64,000 nt of DNA from Actinoplanes sp040639655 (GCF_040639655.1 NZ_JBFAAI010000034.1:32512-96511), one strand, 5' to 3'; shown: positions 50,603 through 59,461, counted from the stretch's first letter. Notes: generated by a model not told the origin, from the letters alone. Made by a program: numbers and translations.

Positions 50603-51464
50603 AACGTTGCGTCCGGGATTCCAGCGCACGCACCACAGCGGCCATGTCCTCGGCACCGTAGCCCGCCGCGTCGGTCTCGGCGAAGAGGGCGCGGCACACG
50701 TCCAGCAGCGGCGACACGATACCCGCCTGCCGGGCCGCGTCCACCACGAGCTCACTGTTGTAGAACACGTCGCGGATGGCCGCCTGCACCTCGAAGTCCC
50801 GTTCCCGCAGCTTGCGCCCCTTTATCCGGGAGACCGCGCTGGCCATCGGACCGGCGTCGAGGGCAGCGCTCAGCGTCGCGAGATCGAGTCCGTGCCCGCG
50901 GGCGAAGTGGAACGACTCGGCCAGCCCGGTGACCATGCTGATCAGGAACGTGTTCACGGCCAGCTTCATCAGCAGTGCCCCCGGCACGTCGCCGCAGCGC
51001 ACGATCTCCCGGCACATCGGCCGCAATACGTCCTCGACCTCCGGGTTCCCACCGGCGATCATCACCACCAGGTCGGCGGTCTCGGCCGGGCCGCGGGAGC
51101 CGGAGACCGGAGCCTCCACGTACGCGCCACCGGCGCCGGCCACGTCAGCGGCGAGACCGGCCGAGTACGCCGGCGCGGTGGTGCCCATATGCACGATCGT
51201 CCGCCCGGCGACCAGCTTCGCGAACTCGCCGGTCCCCCGCCGCAGCACGTCGTCGATGACCCGGTCGTCGGCAAGCATGAGGATCACGGTCCGGGCGGCG
51301 GCGAAGACACCGGCTGGGTCGGCGGCCACCGACGCCCCGGCCGCCCGTAACGGCTCGGCCCGTTCCGGGCTACGGTTCCACACGATCAGTTCGGTTCCGG
51401 CCCGGGCCAGGTTGAGGGCCATCGGCTGACCCATGACGCCGAGCCCCACGAATCCAACGGTCAC
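50592..51464 (-). CDS. 3-hydroxyisobutyrate dehydrogenase-like reductase
   Basis: Beta-hydroxyacid dehydrogenase family protein of 290 residues. The NADP-binding fold is GFVGLGVMGQPMALNLARAG, with NRSPERAEPL in the cofactor position. The substrate motif EAPVSGSRGPAE and catalytic Lys in LLMKLAVNTF follow. Could act on a glyoxylate, succinic semialdehyde or hydroxyacid substrate. The GTG at 51464 has TAGCGT 7 bases upstream and matches the family N-terminus. Confidence 0.88.
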   Translation of the reverse strand: MTVGFVGLGVMGQPMALNLARAGTELIVWNRSPERAEPLRAAGASVAADPAGVFAAARTVILMLADDRVIDDVLRRGTGEFAKLVAGRTIVHMGTTAPAYSAGLAADVAGAGGAYVEAPVSGSRGPAETADLVVMIAGGNPEVEDVLRPMCREIVRCGDVPGALLMKLAVNTFLISMVTGLAESFHFARGHGLDLATLSAALDAGPMASAVSRIKGRKLRERDFEVQAAIRDVFYNSELVVDAARQAGIVSPLLDVCRALFAETDAAGYGAEDMAAVVRALESRTQRSIR

Positions 51465-51471
51465 ATCGCCG

Positions 51472-51477
51472 ACGCTA
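51472..51477 (-). promoter_or_regulatory. -10 box TAGCGT, leaderless start
   Basis: On the minus strand TAGCGT lies 7 bases before the GTG at 51464. Confidence 0.5.
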
Positions 51478-51633
51478 CGACCTCGGGGACGCGCCTCCAC
51501 CGGCCAATTCCGAACCGCTGGACTGCAACGATCCCGCGGCGTCACGCCGGCCGTCGCCCGCCGATCCGCGACGACATCCACGAGGCCCTGCGGCAACGCA
51601 TACGGTGTCCGGGAACAGGGTCCGGCGCCACGG

Positions 51634-51639
51634 TAGGTT
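51634..51639 (+). promoter_or_regulatory. -10 box TAGGTT, leaderless start
   Basis: TAGGTT lies 6 bases before the ATG at 51646. Confidence 0.55.
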
Positions 51640-51645
51640 CGCCGC

Positions 51646-52062
51646 ATGAACGCGGAGCGAGACGAACGGATCATGACGGCGTACGCGGCGGGTGAAGAGA
51701 CCCCGGGTATAGCGGCCCGGTTCGGCGTCACGACGGATGAGGTTCTTCGGATCGTGGCCACCGGCACCATGCCGCCGACCGCGCCGGCAGCCGGCAGGCC
51801 CCTGCCGGCGAAGGCGTCATCGGGGATGGCCGTGGCCGGCTGGGTTCTGCTTGTCCTGGGACTTCTGGGCCCGTGCCTGATCGGCGTCGCCTGGCTGGCG
51901 GTGTATTACCTGTCAGCCGCGGCCTGGCCGGTCGAGGCGTGGGGTGTCGGAAACGTCGCCGCCGGCTTGATCATCATCTTGCTGGGGCTTTTCGTCGTGT
52001 CGGCGGCAATCACGTTGATCATGCTCTCGCGCCGGAAGCGACGGCAGGCCGGCTCGCGATGA
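51646..52062 (+). CDS. Small membrane protein with HTH-like head
   Basis: Protein of 138 residues. The first 40 residues (RDERIMTAYAAGEETPGIAARFGVTTDEVLRIV) resemble a homeodomain-like helix-turn-helix as in short resolvase or sigma tails. A Pro/Ala linker and two membrane segments (GWVLLVLGLLGPCLIGVAWLAVYYL and AAGLIIILLGLFVVSAAITLIML) follow, then a basic end. A membrane-bound regulator is possible but unproven. No neighbour on its strand shares the transcript. Confidence 0.7.
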   Translation: MNAERDERIMTAYAAGEETPGIAARFGVTTDEVLRIVATGTMPPTAPAAGRPLPAKASSGMAVAGWVLLVLGLLGPCLIGVAWLAVYYLSAAAWPVEAWGVGNVAAGLIIILLGLFVVSAAITLIMLSRRKRRQAGSR

Positions 52063-52104
52063 TCGATCCGGCGGCGGACCTCACCCTGCCACGGGCGGGA
52101 CGAC

Positions 52105-53565
52105 TCAGGGAACGGCCCGCTGTTGAGCATCCGGTTGCGCCGGGGTGGTGCGCCGCCTGACGAACCGGACCACCAGCACCACGATCAGGATCGTCATGAG
52201 CGGCGCCCCGGGGAACTTCACGAATCTGGGCAGTCCTCCCCCGTCCGGCAGGACCGAGAACGCCGCGACGATGCTGACCAGCATGAACGCGTTTGTCCGC
52301 AGGGTCGTCGCGGCGAGCAGGGTGAGCGGCCAGAACACATACCAGGGGTGGAACACCGGCGAGAGCAGAACCACGGCGGCCATGGTGAGGGCGGCTCCCC
52401 GCAGTGCGGTCCGCTCCCGGTCCTCGGCGCTCAAGGTTCTGACCAACAGCACGATGAGTACGATGCAGAGCGTTACGAGGGCCAGCGCCCGCACCGCGGG
52501 CACGGCGTCGAAGCCGGGATGCACCAGCTGTCCGGCATAGGTGAGTGTCATGCCGACCGCCGTCGGCGGTGACGTGAACTGGATGACCGACGCGCTGCCC
52601 CGCATCGCCGGGATCCACCCGAAGCCGAGACCGCCGGCGACCGTGACACCGGCCAGCGCCGCCAGCGACGCCCCGCCGACGAGAAGTGCCGGCCGGGGCA
52701 GTGCGCGCAGGCAGGCGGCCAGCCTGGAAGCGGCGCGGGCCGCGGGACGGGCGGCGATCAGCACGGCGAACGGGACGACCACGACGGCGGTCGCCTTCAC
52801 GGCCACCGCGAGACCGAGCAGGAGGCCGCCGGCGAGCAACGGGAGCGGGCGCGCGTCCGCCCGTACGATCAGGAAGAGGCCGGCCACCAGCAAGCCGATC
52901 ATGACCGCATCGTTGTGCGGCGCGGCCAGCAGATGCGCCCCGACGAGCGGCCCGGCGAGCGCCACCCAGATCGCCCGTCCCGGCTCGATGCCGCAGCGGC
53001 GCGCCAGCGCCGGCAGGCAGGCGGCGACGGCGAGGATCGACGCGAACGTGACCAGCCGGAACACCACGATGATCCCGGTCAGCGAACCGCCCAGCTTCAC
53101 CGCGGCGCCGGCGATGATCAGGAACAGCGGGCCGTACGGGGTCACGCTGTCCCGCCAGATCTCCGAGACCATCTGCACCCAGGTGCAGGGCAGAGCGTTG
53201 ATCCCGTGCAGGTACGGGTCGACGCCGTGCACGAACATCTCGCCCTGGCAGGCGTAGGAGTACACGTCGCGGCTGCCCATCGGCGGCACGAACAGGAACG
53301 GCAGCAGCCAGAGCAACGCGGTCCCCGCCGCCCACCGCAGTGTCGGCACCCGATCACGGCCGGACCACCAGGCCCAGGCCTGAGCCGCGGTGCCGAGCAG
53401 CCAGAACCCGAGGACGACCGGCCCGAAGTCGCTCCGGGCGACCTTGACCGGATCGGTGGCCAGGTCGGCGCCGGGCAGTGCCCCGCCGAGCCAGCCGGCG
53501 ACGGCGAGCATCAGCGAACCGGCGAACCCGAGCCAGCGGAGGAACGTCAGCGACACCGGGGCCAT
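52105..53565 (-). CDS. mptB: MptB-type alpha-1,6-mannosyltransferase
   Basis: GT-C glycosyltransferase of 486 residues with about 12 membrane segments. It uses polyprenyl-phosphate mannose to extend the alpha-1,6 mannan core of lipomannan-like lipids. The hallmark SRDVYSYACQGEM lies at residues 98-110 in the first external loop, with GVDPYLHG and TPYGPLF following and HNDAVMIGLL in the middle. The ATG at 53565 has GGTGA upstream; the frame extends to 53658 without family-like sequence. It stands alone. Confidence 0.85.
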   Translation of the reverse strand: MAPVSLTFLRWLGFAGSLMLAVAGWLGGALPGADLATDPVKVARSDFGPVVLGFWLLGTAAQAWAWWSGRDRVPTLRWAAGTALLWLLPFLFVPPMGSRDVYSYACQGEMFVHGVDPYLHGINALPCTWVQMVSEIWRDSVTPYGPLFLIIAGAAVKLGGSLTGIIVVFRLVTFASILAVAACLPALARRCGIEPGRAIWVALAGPLVGAHLLAAPHNDAVMIGLLVAGLFLIVRADARPLPLLAGGLLLGLAVAVKATAVVVVPFAVLIAARPAARAASRLAACLRALPRPALLVGGASLAALAGVTVAGGLGFGWIPAMRGSASVIQFTSPPTAVGMTLTYAGQLVHPGFDAVPAVRALALVTLCIVLIVLLVRTLSAEDRERTALRGAALTMAAVVLLSPVFHPWYVFWPLTLLAATTLRTNAFMLVSIVAAFSVLPDGGGLPRFVKFPGAPLMTILIVVLVVRFVRRRTTPAQPDAQQRAVP

Positions 53566-53712
53566 GCTGGGGTCACCTGATGAACGCCGGCGAACCGATC
53601 GGCTGACACTTCGCCAACGCCGCCAGTGCGGTTCTGTCGCCCCCGTACCCGGATCCATAGCCGTCGAGCTTCGCGTATCGAGGCAAGCCGGTGCCTGCCG
53701 GGGTGGTACGTG

Positions 53713-53908
53713 TCACCGCACGACGCGGTATTCGAGGTGCGTGACCAGCGACGCGGAGCGGGATCCGATCTGTTCCAGGTCGAGCGGCGGCACACCGTCG
53801 AACAGGCTGCTCGGCCGGGCCGTCACCGAGCGGCTTGCCGGCGCTGAGGTCGTCGCCGGTGACGAAGCCGTCGACCGAGACGGAGAGGGATGCGAAGACG
53901 AAAGCCAT
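53713..53908 (-). pseudogene. DHFR/RibD-like reductase, internally deleted
   Basis: The start is intact: ATG 53908 with GGAAGG upstream gives MAFVFASLSVSVDGFVTGDD and then GKPLGDG, the N-terminus of dihydrofolate-reductase-family proteins. At about 53815-53822 the frame changes and directly continues with LFDGVPPLDLEQIGSRSASL and VTHLEYRVVR, the C-terminus of the same family, stopping at 53713. The central ~120 residues are gone and the two ends are out of frame. This is a clean internal deletion. It is divergent from an HxlR regulator, its former controller. Confidence 0.82.
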
Positions 53909-53931
53909 GGCTCTGCCCTTCCTCGAACCGC

Positions 53932-53962
53932 TTGCAGATTGCAACCGACGCTAAACTACAAT
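53932..53962 (+). promoter_or_regulatory. HxlR promoter and dyad
   Basis: Dyad TTGCA-GAT-TGCAA at 53932-53944 overlaps a possible -35, and TACAAT at 53957-53962 is a good -10, about 25 bases before the HxlR ATG. A GAGGAACGGGGAG ribosome site follows. Confidence 0.6.
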
Positions 53963-53986
53963 CGGTTCAGGAGGAACGGGGAGACG

Positions 53987-54502
53987 ATGCCGAACACCGA
54001 AGAGCACCGGTCCGGGTGCCCGATCAACCTCTCTCTGGAGGTGCTGGGCGACAGATGGTCGCTCCTGGTCATCCGGGACATGATGTTCGGCAACCGGCGG
54101 CACTTCCGCGCCCTGCTCACCGGCTCGGACGAGGGCATCGCCACCAACATCCTGGCCGACCGCCTGCACCGGCTCACCGAGGTCGGCATGATCACCTCGG
54201 TTCCCGACCCCCGGCACAAGCAGCGCATCCTGCTCAGCCTGACCGAACCGGCGATTCAGCTCGTGCCGGTGCTGGCACATCTCGGCGCCTGGGGCCGCCG
54301 GCACCTGCCGGTCACACGGGAGCTGGCCATCCGTGCCGAACTGCTCGAACGCGGCGGACCGGAGCTGTGGGAACGGTTCATGGACGAGTTGCGGGTGCTG
54401 CACCTCGGCGCCCCGGGCACTCCGGGGGCGCCCTCGGTCCTCGCCGAGCTGACCGCCGCGTACGAGGCCGAGATGGCGCGGTCGCAGGCCCCGGCGACGT
54501 GA
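53987..54502 (+). CDS. HxlR-family regulator
   Basis: Winged-helix regulator of 171 residues. The family start GCPINLSLEVLGDRWSLLVIRDMMFGNRRHFRALL is clear, with a conserved Cys (Cys11) that many HxlR proteins use for aldehyde or redox sensing. The wing is VPDPRHKQRILLSLTEPA. The ATG at 53987 has a strong ribosome site. It faces a deleted DHFR-like gene, so it may be an orphan regulator now. Confidence 0.92.
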   Translation: MPNTEEHRSGCPINLSLEVLGDRWSLLVIRDMMFGNRRHFRALLTGSDEGIATNILADRLHRLTEVGMITSVPDPRHKQRILLSLTEPAIQLVPVLAHLGAWGRRHLPVTRELAIRAELLERGGPELWERFMDELRVLHLGAPGTPGAPSVLAELTAAYEAEMARSQAPAT

Positions 54503-54531
54503 CACCCTGACGTGGACCGCCGCCATACCGG

Positions 54532-54537
54532 TAGCTT
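54532..54537 (+). promoter_or_regulatory. -10 box TAGCTT, leaderless start
   Basis: TAGCTT lies 6 bases before the ATG at 54544. Confidence 0.55.
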
Positions 54538-54543
54538 GCTGGC

Positions 54544-55218
54544 ATGCATCCCCAGGTACAAGCAGCGGTTCCGGTCGTCTACGTGCGCGATCTGGAACTC
54601 AGCCGCGCCTTCTACGCACGGTTCGGATACGGCGAACAGCGAGCGGGCGGCGAGAGCGACGCCCGCTGGTGCTATCTGCAGTGCGGCGAACACACGCTAC
54701 TGCTGGCCTGCGTTCAGCCCTTGCTGATCCAGGTCGAACTCCCCCTGCTGATCTACCTGTACGTCACGGATCTCACCGTCGTGCGCCTGAACTTCGAGCA
54801 GGACGGCTACGACTTCGAACTCGTGGGCTACCCGGATCACGCGCCCGGGGGTGAGATGCGTACCCGTGACCCGGACGGCAACGTCGTACTGATCGGCCAG
54901 CGCACTGCCGTGCCGGCGAGCTCCAGGCTCGCACCCACCGTCTCACAGGCACGCTCCTCCCTGATCAAGCAGGCGGCCGAGGCCATCCATCGCCGCGGCG
55001 GAGCACCGTCCTCCTGCCAGGTTCCCGGCACCGACGGCAGCCACTGCACCCATCCGGCGGAGGTCAAGCTCGCCGATTCGTGGGGCTCGACGGTCTGGAG
55101 CTGCCTGTCCCACGCGGACGAGGCGTTGATCAACGCCTCGGGCGCGTTCATCGCCACCGAGGACGCCGGAGGACTCGGCCCCTGGCTGAGCAGGCGCCGC
55201 CCTCAGTCGGGCGGCTGA
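54544..55218 (+). CDS. VOC protein with Cys/His-rich tail
   Basis: Protein of 224 residues. Residues 1-120 form a VOC domain (VVYVRDLELSRAFYARFGYGE and the end DPDGNVVLIGQ). The C-terminal ~100 residues are unusual: helix RSSLIKQAAEAIHRRGG, then C-X9-C-X-H-X16-C-X2-H, which looks like a zinc-binding or redox site, then LINASGAFIATED. The VOC half has several Cys (WCYLQCG). Function unknown. Its own -10 box separates it from the HxlR gene 41 bases upstream. Confidence 0.8.
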   Translation: MHPQVQAAVPVVYVRDLELSRAFYARFGYGEQRAGGESDARWCYLQCGEHTLLLACVQPLLIQVELPLLIYLYVTDLTVVRLNFEQDGYDFELVGYPDHAPGGEMRTRDPDGNVVLIGQRTAVPASSRLAPTVSQARSSLIKQAAEAIHRRGGAPSSCQVPGTDGSHCTHPAEVKLADSWGSTVWSCLSHADEALINASGAFIATEDAGGLGPWLSRRRPQSGG

Positions 55219-55286
55219 CTCCCGCCGATCGCCGCCGCGGCGGACCGGGTCCGGTGTGCATGTCGACCACCGGACCCTGTCCCGGG

Positions 55287-56513
55287 CTATCGGACGAAAC
55301 GGATCTCCGGGAATCCGGGATGCGGAGCCCTGAGCAGCCAGCCGTCCCGGCCCCGCAGGTGCCGATCGAAGAAGGCCCGGAGGTACGTGCGCTGGACCGT
55401 GACGCAGCGGCGCGGGTCGAGGGTGCCGATCTGCTCGGCCACCTGCTCCGGAGTGAGGCCGAGCACCGGCGCGGCCTGCGGATAGAACACCTCGCCGTCG
55501 TTGAACGAACCGTGGGTCGTGCCACTCAGGCTCAGCTCCCGTCGCCACCCCCGCTGATTCGCCCAGAACGCGTCCCAGGTGGGATCCTCCGGCCCGCTGC
55601 CGTGGTCACTGCTCAGCAGCAGGAACGGCCGCCCGGAGCCCGCGACGGCCGCAGCGCCGACGAACGTGCCGTCCATGTTGACGCCGGCCCGGACCCGCGG
55701 GTCGCTGTGCATGGTGGCCGCGGCGGTGCTCCCGCCGAGGGAGTGACCGAACATGCCGACCCGGGTCAGGTCGAGGGCGCCGCACAGACCGTCCGGGAGC
55801 GCGCGGTTCGCGGCGTCGGGGTTGCGGCCGGCGTCGATCGCGGCCAGCTGGTCCAGGACGAACCGGGCGTCTGCCTCGCGGACCGCGGCGGCCTGCGTGA
55901 TGACCGACTCGTCGATGTCCGGCGGGATCATCGCGACCTCGATCCGTCCGTCGGGGAACTCGACCTCGGACGCGTCATGGGTGTGGTCGATGGTGACCAC
56001 GATGTAGCCGTGCGAGACCAGCTCCTCGACCAGCACGGTTCCGGTGCCACGGCCGCCACCGAGACCGGGCGAGTAGAGCACCACCGGCCGGCCGCCCCGC
56101 AGGCGGTCCACCGGCGCCCCGGCCCGGGCGTGCGTGTCCGTCGCCCGCACCATGTCGGCGGGGAAACCGAACACCTCGGCGAAGTGCGGCACCGCGCCGG
56201 GTGACAGCCACGGCGCCACGGGGTGGCTGCGGGTGTCCCGCGCCGGGTACCAGATCTGCACCATGATCTCGCGTACCGGGCGGGACGGCACCCAGGGGTC
56301 CGTACGCGTGCGGTCGATCAGATGAAGTGAGACGGTGCCGAGGCGTGCCGGTCCGGTCGGCGGGGGCAGGACGATCCCTCCGGCTCCCGTCCGGCGGAGA
56401 GACCGGCCGTAGGCGGCGCCCGGCGCGGCGACCAGGCCGAGCCCGGAGGCAAGCACGGCGGCTGTCAGCAGCTGGCGACGGCGTAGTGGCTGATCGGTGG
56501 GCTTCTTCAACAT
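55287..56513 (-). CDS. Secreted alpha/beta hydrolase, PAF-acetylhydrolase-like
   Basis: Exported hydrolase of 408 residues. The signal has RRRQLLTAAVLASGLGLVAAP, twin-arginine-like. The alpha/beta hydrolase core has the oxyanion region VLYSPGLGGGRGTGT, the nucleophile in GMFGHSLGGSTAA, Asp in NMDGTF and His in GTTHGSFND, as in platelet-activating-factor acetylhydrolase-like esterases. It probably hydrolyses a short-chain ester or lipid outside the cell. The ATG at 56513 starts MLKKPTDQPLRRR. It is divergent from the second two-component system, 130 bases away. Confidence 0.87.
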   Translation of the reverse strand: MLKKPTDQPLRRRQLLTAAVLASGLGLVAAPGAAYGRSLRRTGAGGIVLPPPTGPARLGTVSLHLIDRTRTDPWVPSRPVREIMVQIWYPARDTRSHPVAPWLSPGAVPHFAEVFGFPADMVRATDTHARAGAPVDRLRGGRPVVLYSPGLGGGRGTGTVLVEELVSHGYIVVTIDHTHDASEVEFPDGRIEVAMIPPDIDESVITQAAAVREADARFVLDQLAAIDAGRNPDAANRALPDGLCGALDLTRVGMFGHSLGGSTAAATMHSDPRVRAGVNMDGTFVGAAAVAGSGRPFLLLSSDHGSGPEDPTWDAFWANQRGWRRELSLSGTTHGSFNDGEVFYPQAAPVLGLTPEQVAEQIGTLDPRRCVTVQRTYLRAFFDRHLRGRDGWLLRAPHPGFPEIRFVR

Positions 56514-56631
56514 GGCGATCACGCTGCCCGCCACCGATCGCGCTGTCGCCGGGGCCGCCCGCCGGTCCGTGGTGGGGTTATCCTCACCCCGCGCCGGAGC
56601 GACCCTCATGGCCGCCGCGCCGCACGATGTC

Positions 56632-56637
56632 TACCTT
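56632..56637 (+). promoter_or_regulatory. -10 box TACCTT, leaderless start
   Basis: TACCTT lies 6 bases before the GTG at 56644, and fixes the kinase start among several in-frame choices. Confidence 0.5.
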
Positions 56638-56643
56638 GATCAC

Positions 56644-57939
56644 GTGACCTCGACAGATGCGGCCCGTAGCGGCGCGATATTCACCGCCCTGGGCACCCTG
56701 TGGCCGGCGGGTGGCGCGCGCGCCACCGCCCACACCATCGCGGGGCTGCCGGCCGGTGCGGTGTCCTTCCTGTTCGCCTGCGGCCTGCCGGCCGGTCTCG
56801 TCTACAGCGCGGTGTGGAGCCTGCTGTACGCACCGGCCGCCGACCGGGTCCGGACGATCGTGCTCGTCGTCCTCGCCGTGGTCGTCCCGCCGTTGGTGCT
56901 GCTGACCGTGCCGTGGCTCACCGCACTGCAGCGCCGGCGGTTCCGCGGGCTGCTCGGCATCGAGATCCCCGCGGCGCGCCGGGACGGGCGGCGGCTCCGT
57001 GACATGGGCGCGGCCGGCACGTGGCGGCAGCTCGCCTACCACGTGCTGTCGCTGTTCACCGGCGTGTTCGGGGCCGCCGTGGTGATCGCCCTCTGGTTGT
57101 CCGGTGCCGGAACGGCGGTGGCCCTTCTACTTGGCCTGGCCGGCGCCCGGGACAACGGATGGCCGCCCGGCACCGGCGCGGCGCTGCTCGCCGCCGTACC
57201 GGCCGTGCTGGTCGCCGCCCCCTGGGTGGCGCGGTACGTGGCCCGCGCCGACACCTCCCTGGCCCGGGCGCTGCTGGGCCCCAGCCGCAACGAGCGACTG
57301 TCCGGCCGGGTGGAGTCGCTGTCGCGCAGCCGGGCCGACATCGTCGCCGCGACCGACGCCGAGCGCCGCCGGATCGAACGCGACCTGCACGACGGCGCCC
57401 AGCAGCGGCTGGTCTCCCTGGCGATGAACCTCGGCATGGCCCGCGCCGGTCTCACCGATCTGCCCGGACCGGCCCGGCAGGCCATCGAGGCCGCCCACGA
57501 CGAAGCCACCCAGGCCCTCACCGAACTGCGCGAGTTCGTCCGCGGCCTGCATCCGGCCGTGCTCGACGACCGGGGCCTCGACGCTGCCCTGTCCGGCATC
57601 GCCGCCCGGGCCCCGCTGCCGGTGCGGGTGACCGTGACGATGAGCGAGCGGTGCTCGCCGGTCGTCGAGGCGATCGCCTACTTCGTCGTCTCCGAGGCTC
57701 TCACCAACGTCGCCCGGCACGCCGGAGCCACCCGGGCGGAGGTCACCGTCGACCGCACCGGCGACCGGCTCCGCGTCGCCGTCACCGACGACGGCCGTGG
57801 CGGTGCCACTCTCGGCGCCGGCGGCACCGGGCTGCGCGGGCTGGCCCAGCGTGCCGCCTCGGTCGACGGGACCCTCACCGTTCTCAGTCCGGCCGGCGGG
57901 CCGACGACGATCACCGTGGAGTTGCCATGCGAGTCGTGA
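56644..57939 (+). CDS. Sensor histidine kinase, second system
   Basis: Membrane kinase of 431 residues. Four hydrophobic segments span residues 30-200 with a cytoplasmic stretch (RRRFRGLLGIEIPAARRDGRRLRDMG) in the middle. The HisKA_3 helix carries phospho-acceptor His249 in ERRRIERDLHDGAQQRLVSLA. The ATPase domain has EALTNVARHAGATRAEV, DDGRGGA and GTGLRGLAQRA. The GTG at 56644 is chosen from the -10 box. It overlaps the response regulator by 13 bases. Confidence 0.92.
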   Translation: MTSTDAARSGAIFTALGTLWPAGGARATAHTIAGLPAGAVSFLFACGLPAGLVYSAVWSLLYAPAADRVRTIVLVVLAVVVPPLVLLTVPWLTALQRRRFRGLLGIEIPAARRDGRRLRDMGAAGTWRQLAYHVLSLFTGVFGAAVVIALWLSGAGTAVALLLGLAGARDNGWPPGTGAALLAAVPAVLVAAPWVARYVARADTSLARALLGPSRNERLSGRVESLSRSRADIVAATDAERRRIERDLHDGAQQRLVSLAMNLGMARAGLTDLPGPARQAIEAAHDEATQALTELREFVRGLHPAVLDDRGLDAALSGIAARAPLPVRVTVTMSERCSPVVEAIAYFVVSEALTNVARHAGATRAEVTVDRTGDRLRVAVTDDGRGGATLGAGGTGLRGLAQRAASVDGTLTVLSPAGGPTTITVELPCES

Positions 57940-58568
57940 TCGCGGAGGACTCGGTCCTGCTGCGGGCGGGTCTCACCAAACTGCTCACCGACGGCGGGTT
58001 CGATGTCGTCGACGCCGTGCCGGACGCGGCACAACTGCTCGAAGCGGTCGCACGGCACCGCCCCGACCTGGCTCTCGTCGACGTGCGGATGCCACCCACC
58101 CACACCGATGAGGGCATCCGGGCCGCCCTGGTCATCCGGCACGAGTATCCCGAGATCGCCGTCCTGGTCCTGTCGCAGTACGTCGAGGAGCGTTACGCCA
58201 CCGACCTGCTGTCCGTCCGCACCAGCGGGGTCGGGTACCTCCTCAAGGACCGGGTCGCCCACGTGCCGGACTTCCTCGACGCGCTGCGCCGGGTGGCGGC
58301 CGGAGGCACCGCGCTCGACCCCGAGGTGGTCGCCCAACTGCTCGTACGGCACCGGACCGACCCGATCGACCGGCTCACCCCGCGCGAGACGGAGGTTCTG
58401 CGACTGATGGCCGAGGGCCGCTCCAACAACGGCATCGCCGACGCGCTGAAGGTCAGTCCCAGTGCCGTCGAGAAGTACGTGAGCAGCATTCTCGCCAAAC
58501 TGGATCTGCCTCCCACCGACGCCGACCACCGCCGGGTCCTCGCCGTCCTGAAGTACCTGCGCGCCTGA
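57927..58568 (+). CDS. NarL-type response regulator, second system
   Basis: Regulator of 213 residues. Receiver: acidic IAEDS, phospho-acceptor Asp52 in LALVDVRMPPTHTDEG, Lys in GYLLKDRV. The longer RMPPTHTDEG loop is typical of one actinobacterial NarL subgroup paired with such kinases. The LuxR helix-turn-helix is LTPRETEVLRLMAEGRSNNGIADALKVSPSAVEKYVSSIL. Target genes are not evident; the divergent hydrolase gene is a candidate. Confidence 0.93.
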   Translation: MRVVIAEDSVLLRAGLTKLLTDGGFDVVDAVPDAAQLLEAVARHRPDLALVDVRMPPTHTDEGIRAALVIRHEYPEIAVLVLSQYVEERYATDLLSVRTSGVGYLLKDRVAHVPDFLDALRRVAAGGTALDPEVVAQLLVRHRTDPIDRLTPRETEVLRLMAEGRSNNGIADALKVSPSAVEKYVSSILAKLDLPPTDADHRRVLAVLKYLRA

Positions 58569-58652
58569 CCCCTTCATGCCACCGAACCGGCTCGATCGGC
58601 GCCGATCACGTCGGCCGGTGGACGACAGTCGAAAGACGGTCAGCAGGAGTGG

Positions 58653-59444
58653 TCAGAAAGTGGCGGTGATCTGCTCCGGGGACAACCGGGAGTCGGCGAT
58701 CAGGACGGTGATGTCCCTGGTCAGCGGCGTGCCGGGTTTGATCTTCAGAGGATCCTCGTAGGCCAGGGCAGCGCAGACCCCGTTGTAGTCGCCGGTCCGG
58801 GCGAACCAGCGGTCGGCTCCGGACAGGCCGGTGAAGACGAGGGTGTACGCGTCGTCGACGGTCAGTGCCAGCCACGGATCGGTGGAGCCGTGGGGTTCGG
58901 CGCCGGACGGGGTGAACGCCACGGCCCGGCCGGAGGTGGCCCGCCAGAAGAAGCCGCCGTAACCCGCTCCCCCGGTCCGGCCGTTGGTGGCGGGGCTGCC
59001 GATCGTCACCTCGGCCTCGCCCGGCGTGCTCAGGGCGTACGAGAAGGAGAGCCGCCAGCCGTGCGGTGCGGGACCGGCGGTGACCGACCGCTGTTCGCGC
59101 AACAGGAGGCGGCCGTCGGCGTCGCACCACCGCAGGTTCTCGGTGAAGCCGCCGGGGACCGGCGTGCGGCCGTCGGACAGCACCCGCCCGTGGTCGTCGC
59201 GCCAGACGTAACCCTCGTCGCGCACGTAGGTGCGGCCGCCCCAGACGTTGACGCCGTCGACGTCCTGCATGGTCACCGAGACGCCGAGGTGCCAGGGGTG
59301 ATCCTGCGGGAATTCCTCGGTGACGACGGCGCCGCCCAGTGTGCGGACCGGGTGCAGGTAGGGCCGCGGCGCGAGGCGGATGTCGACCTCGGGAGTGGCC
59401 GCATAGGTGGCCACCGGCGTGCTGTCCACGTGCAGCTCGGTCAT
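58653..59444 (-). CDS. PmoA-family (DUF6807) protein
   Basis: Beta-rich cytoplasmic protein of 263 residues of the family annotated as PmoA-like/DUF6807. Its fold resembles galactose-mutarotase-like domains. Landmarks: RPYLHPVRTLGG, DHPWHLGVSV, NVWGGRTYVRDEGYV, GGFFWRATSG and WFARTGDYNGVCAALAYEDPLKI. Such genes often lie in sugar-catabolic loci with LacI regulators and oxidoreductases, as is plausible here beside a sugar ABC transporter. The ATG at 59444 is 17 bases after a perfect LacI-type palindrome. Confidence 0.82.
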   Translation of the reverse strand: MTELHVDSTPVATYAATPEVDIRLAPRPYLHPVRTLGGAVVTEEFPQDHPWHLGVSVTMQDVDGVNVWGGRTYVRDEGYVWRDDHGRVLSDGRTPVPGGFTENLRWCDADGRLLLREQRSVTAGPAPHGWRLSFSYALSTPGEAEVTIGSPATNGRTGGAGYGGFFWRATSGRAVAFTPSGAEPHGSTDPWLALTVDDAYTLVFTGLSGADRWFARTGDYNGVCAALAYEDPLKIKPGTPLTRDITVLIADSRLSPEQITATF

Positions 59445-59461
59445 CCGGTCCCCTCATTACA

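Noticed and set aside
58594..58607. Terminator after the second response regulator
   Set aside because: GATCGGCGCCGATC is palindromic but has no loop, and surrounding complementarity is weak; not called.
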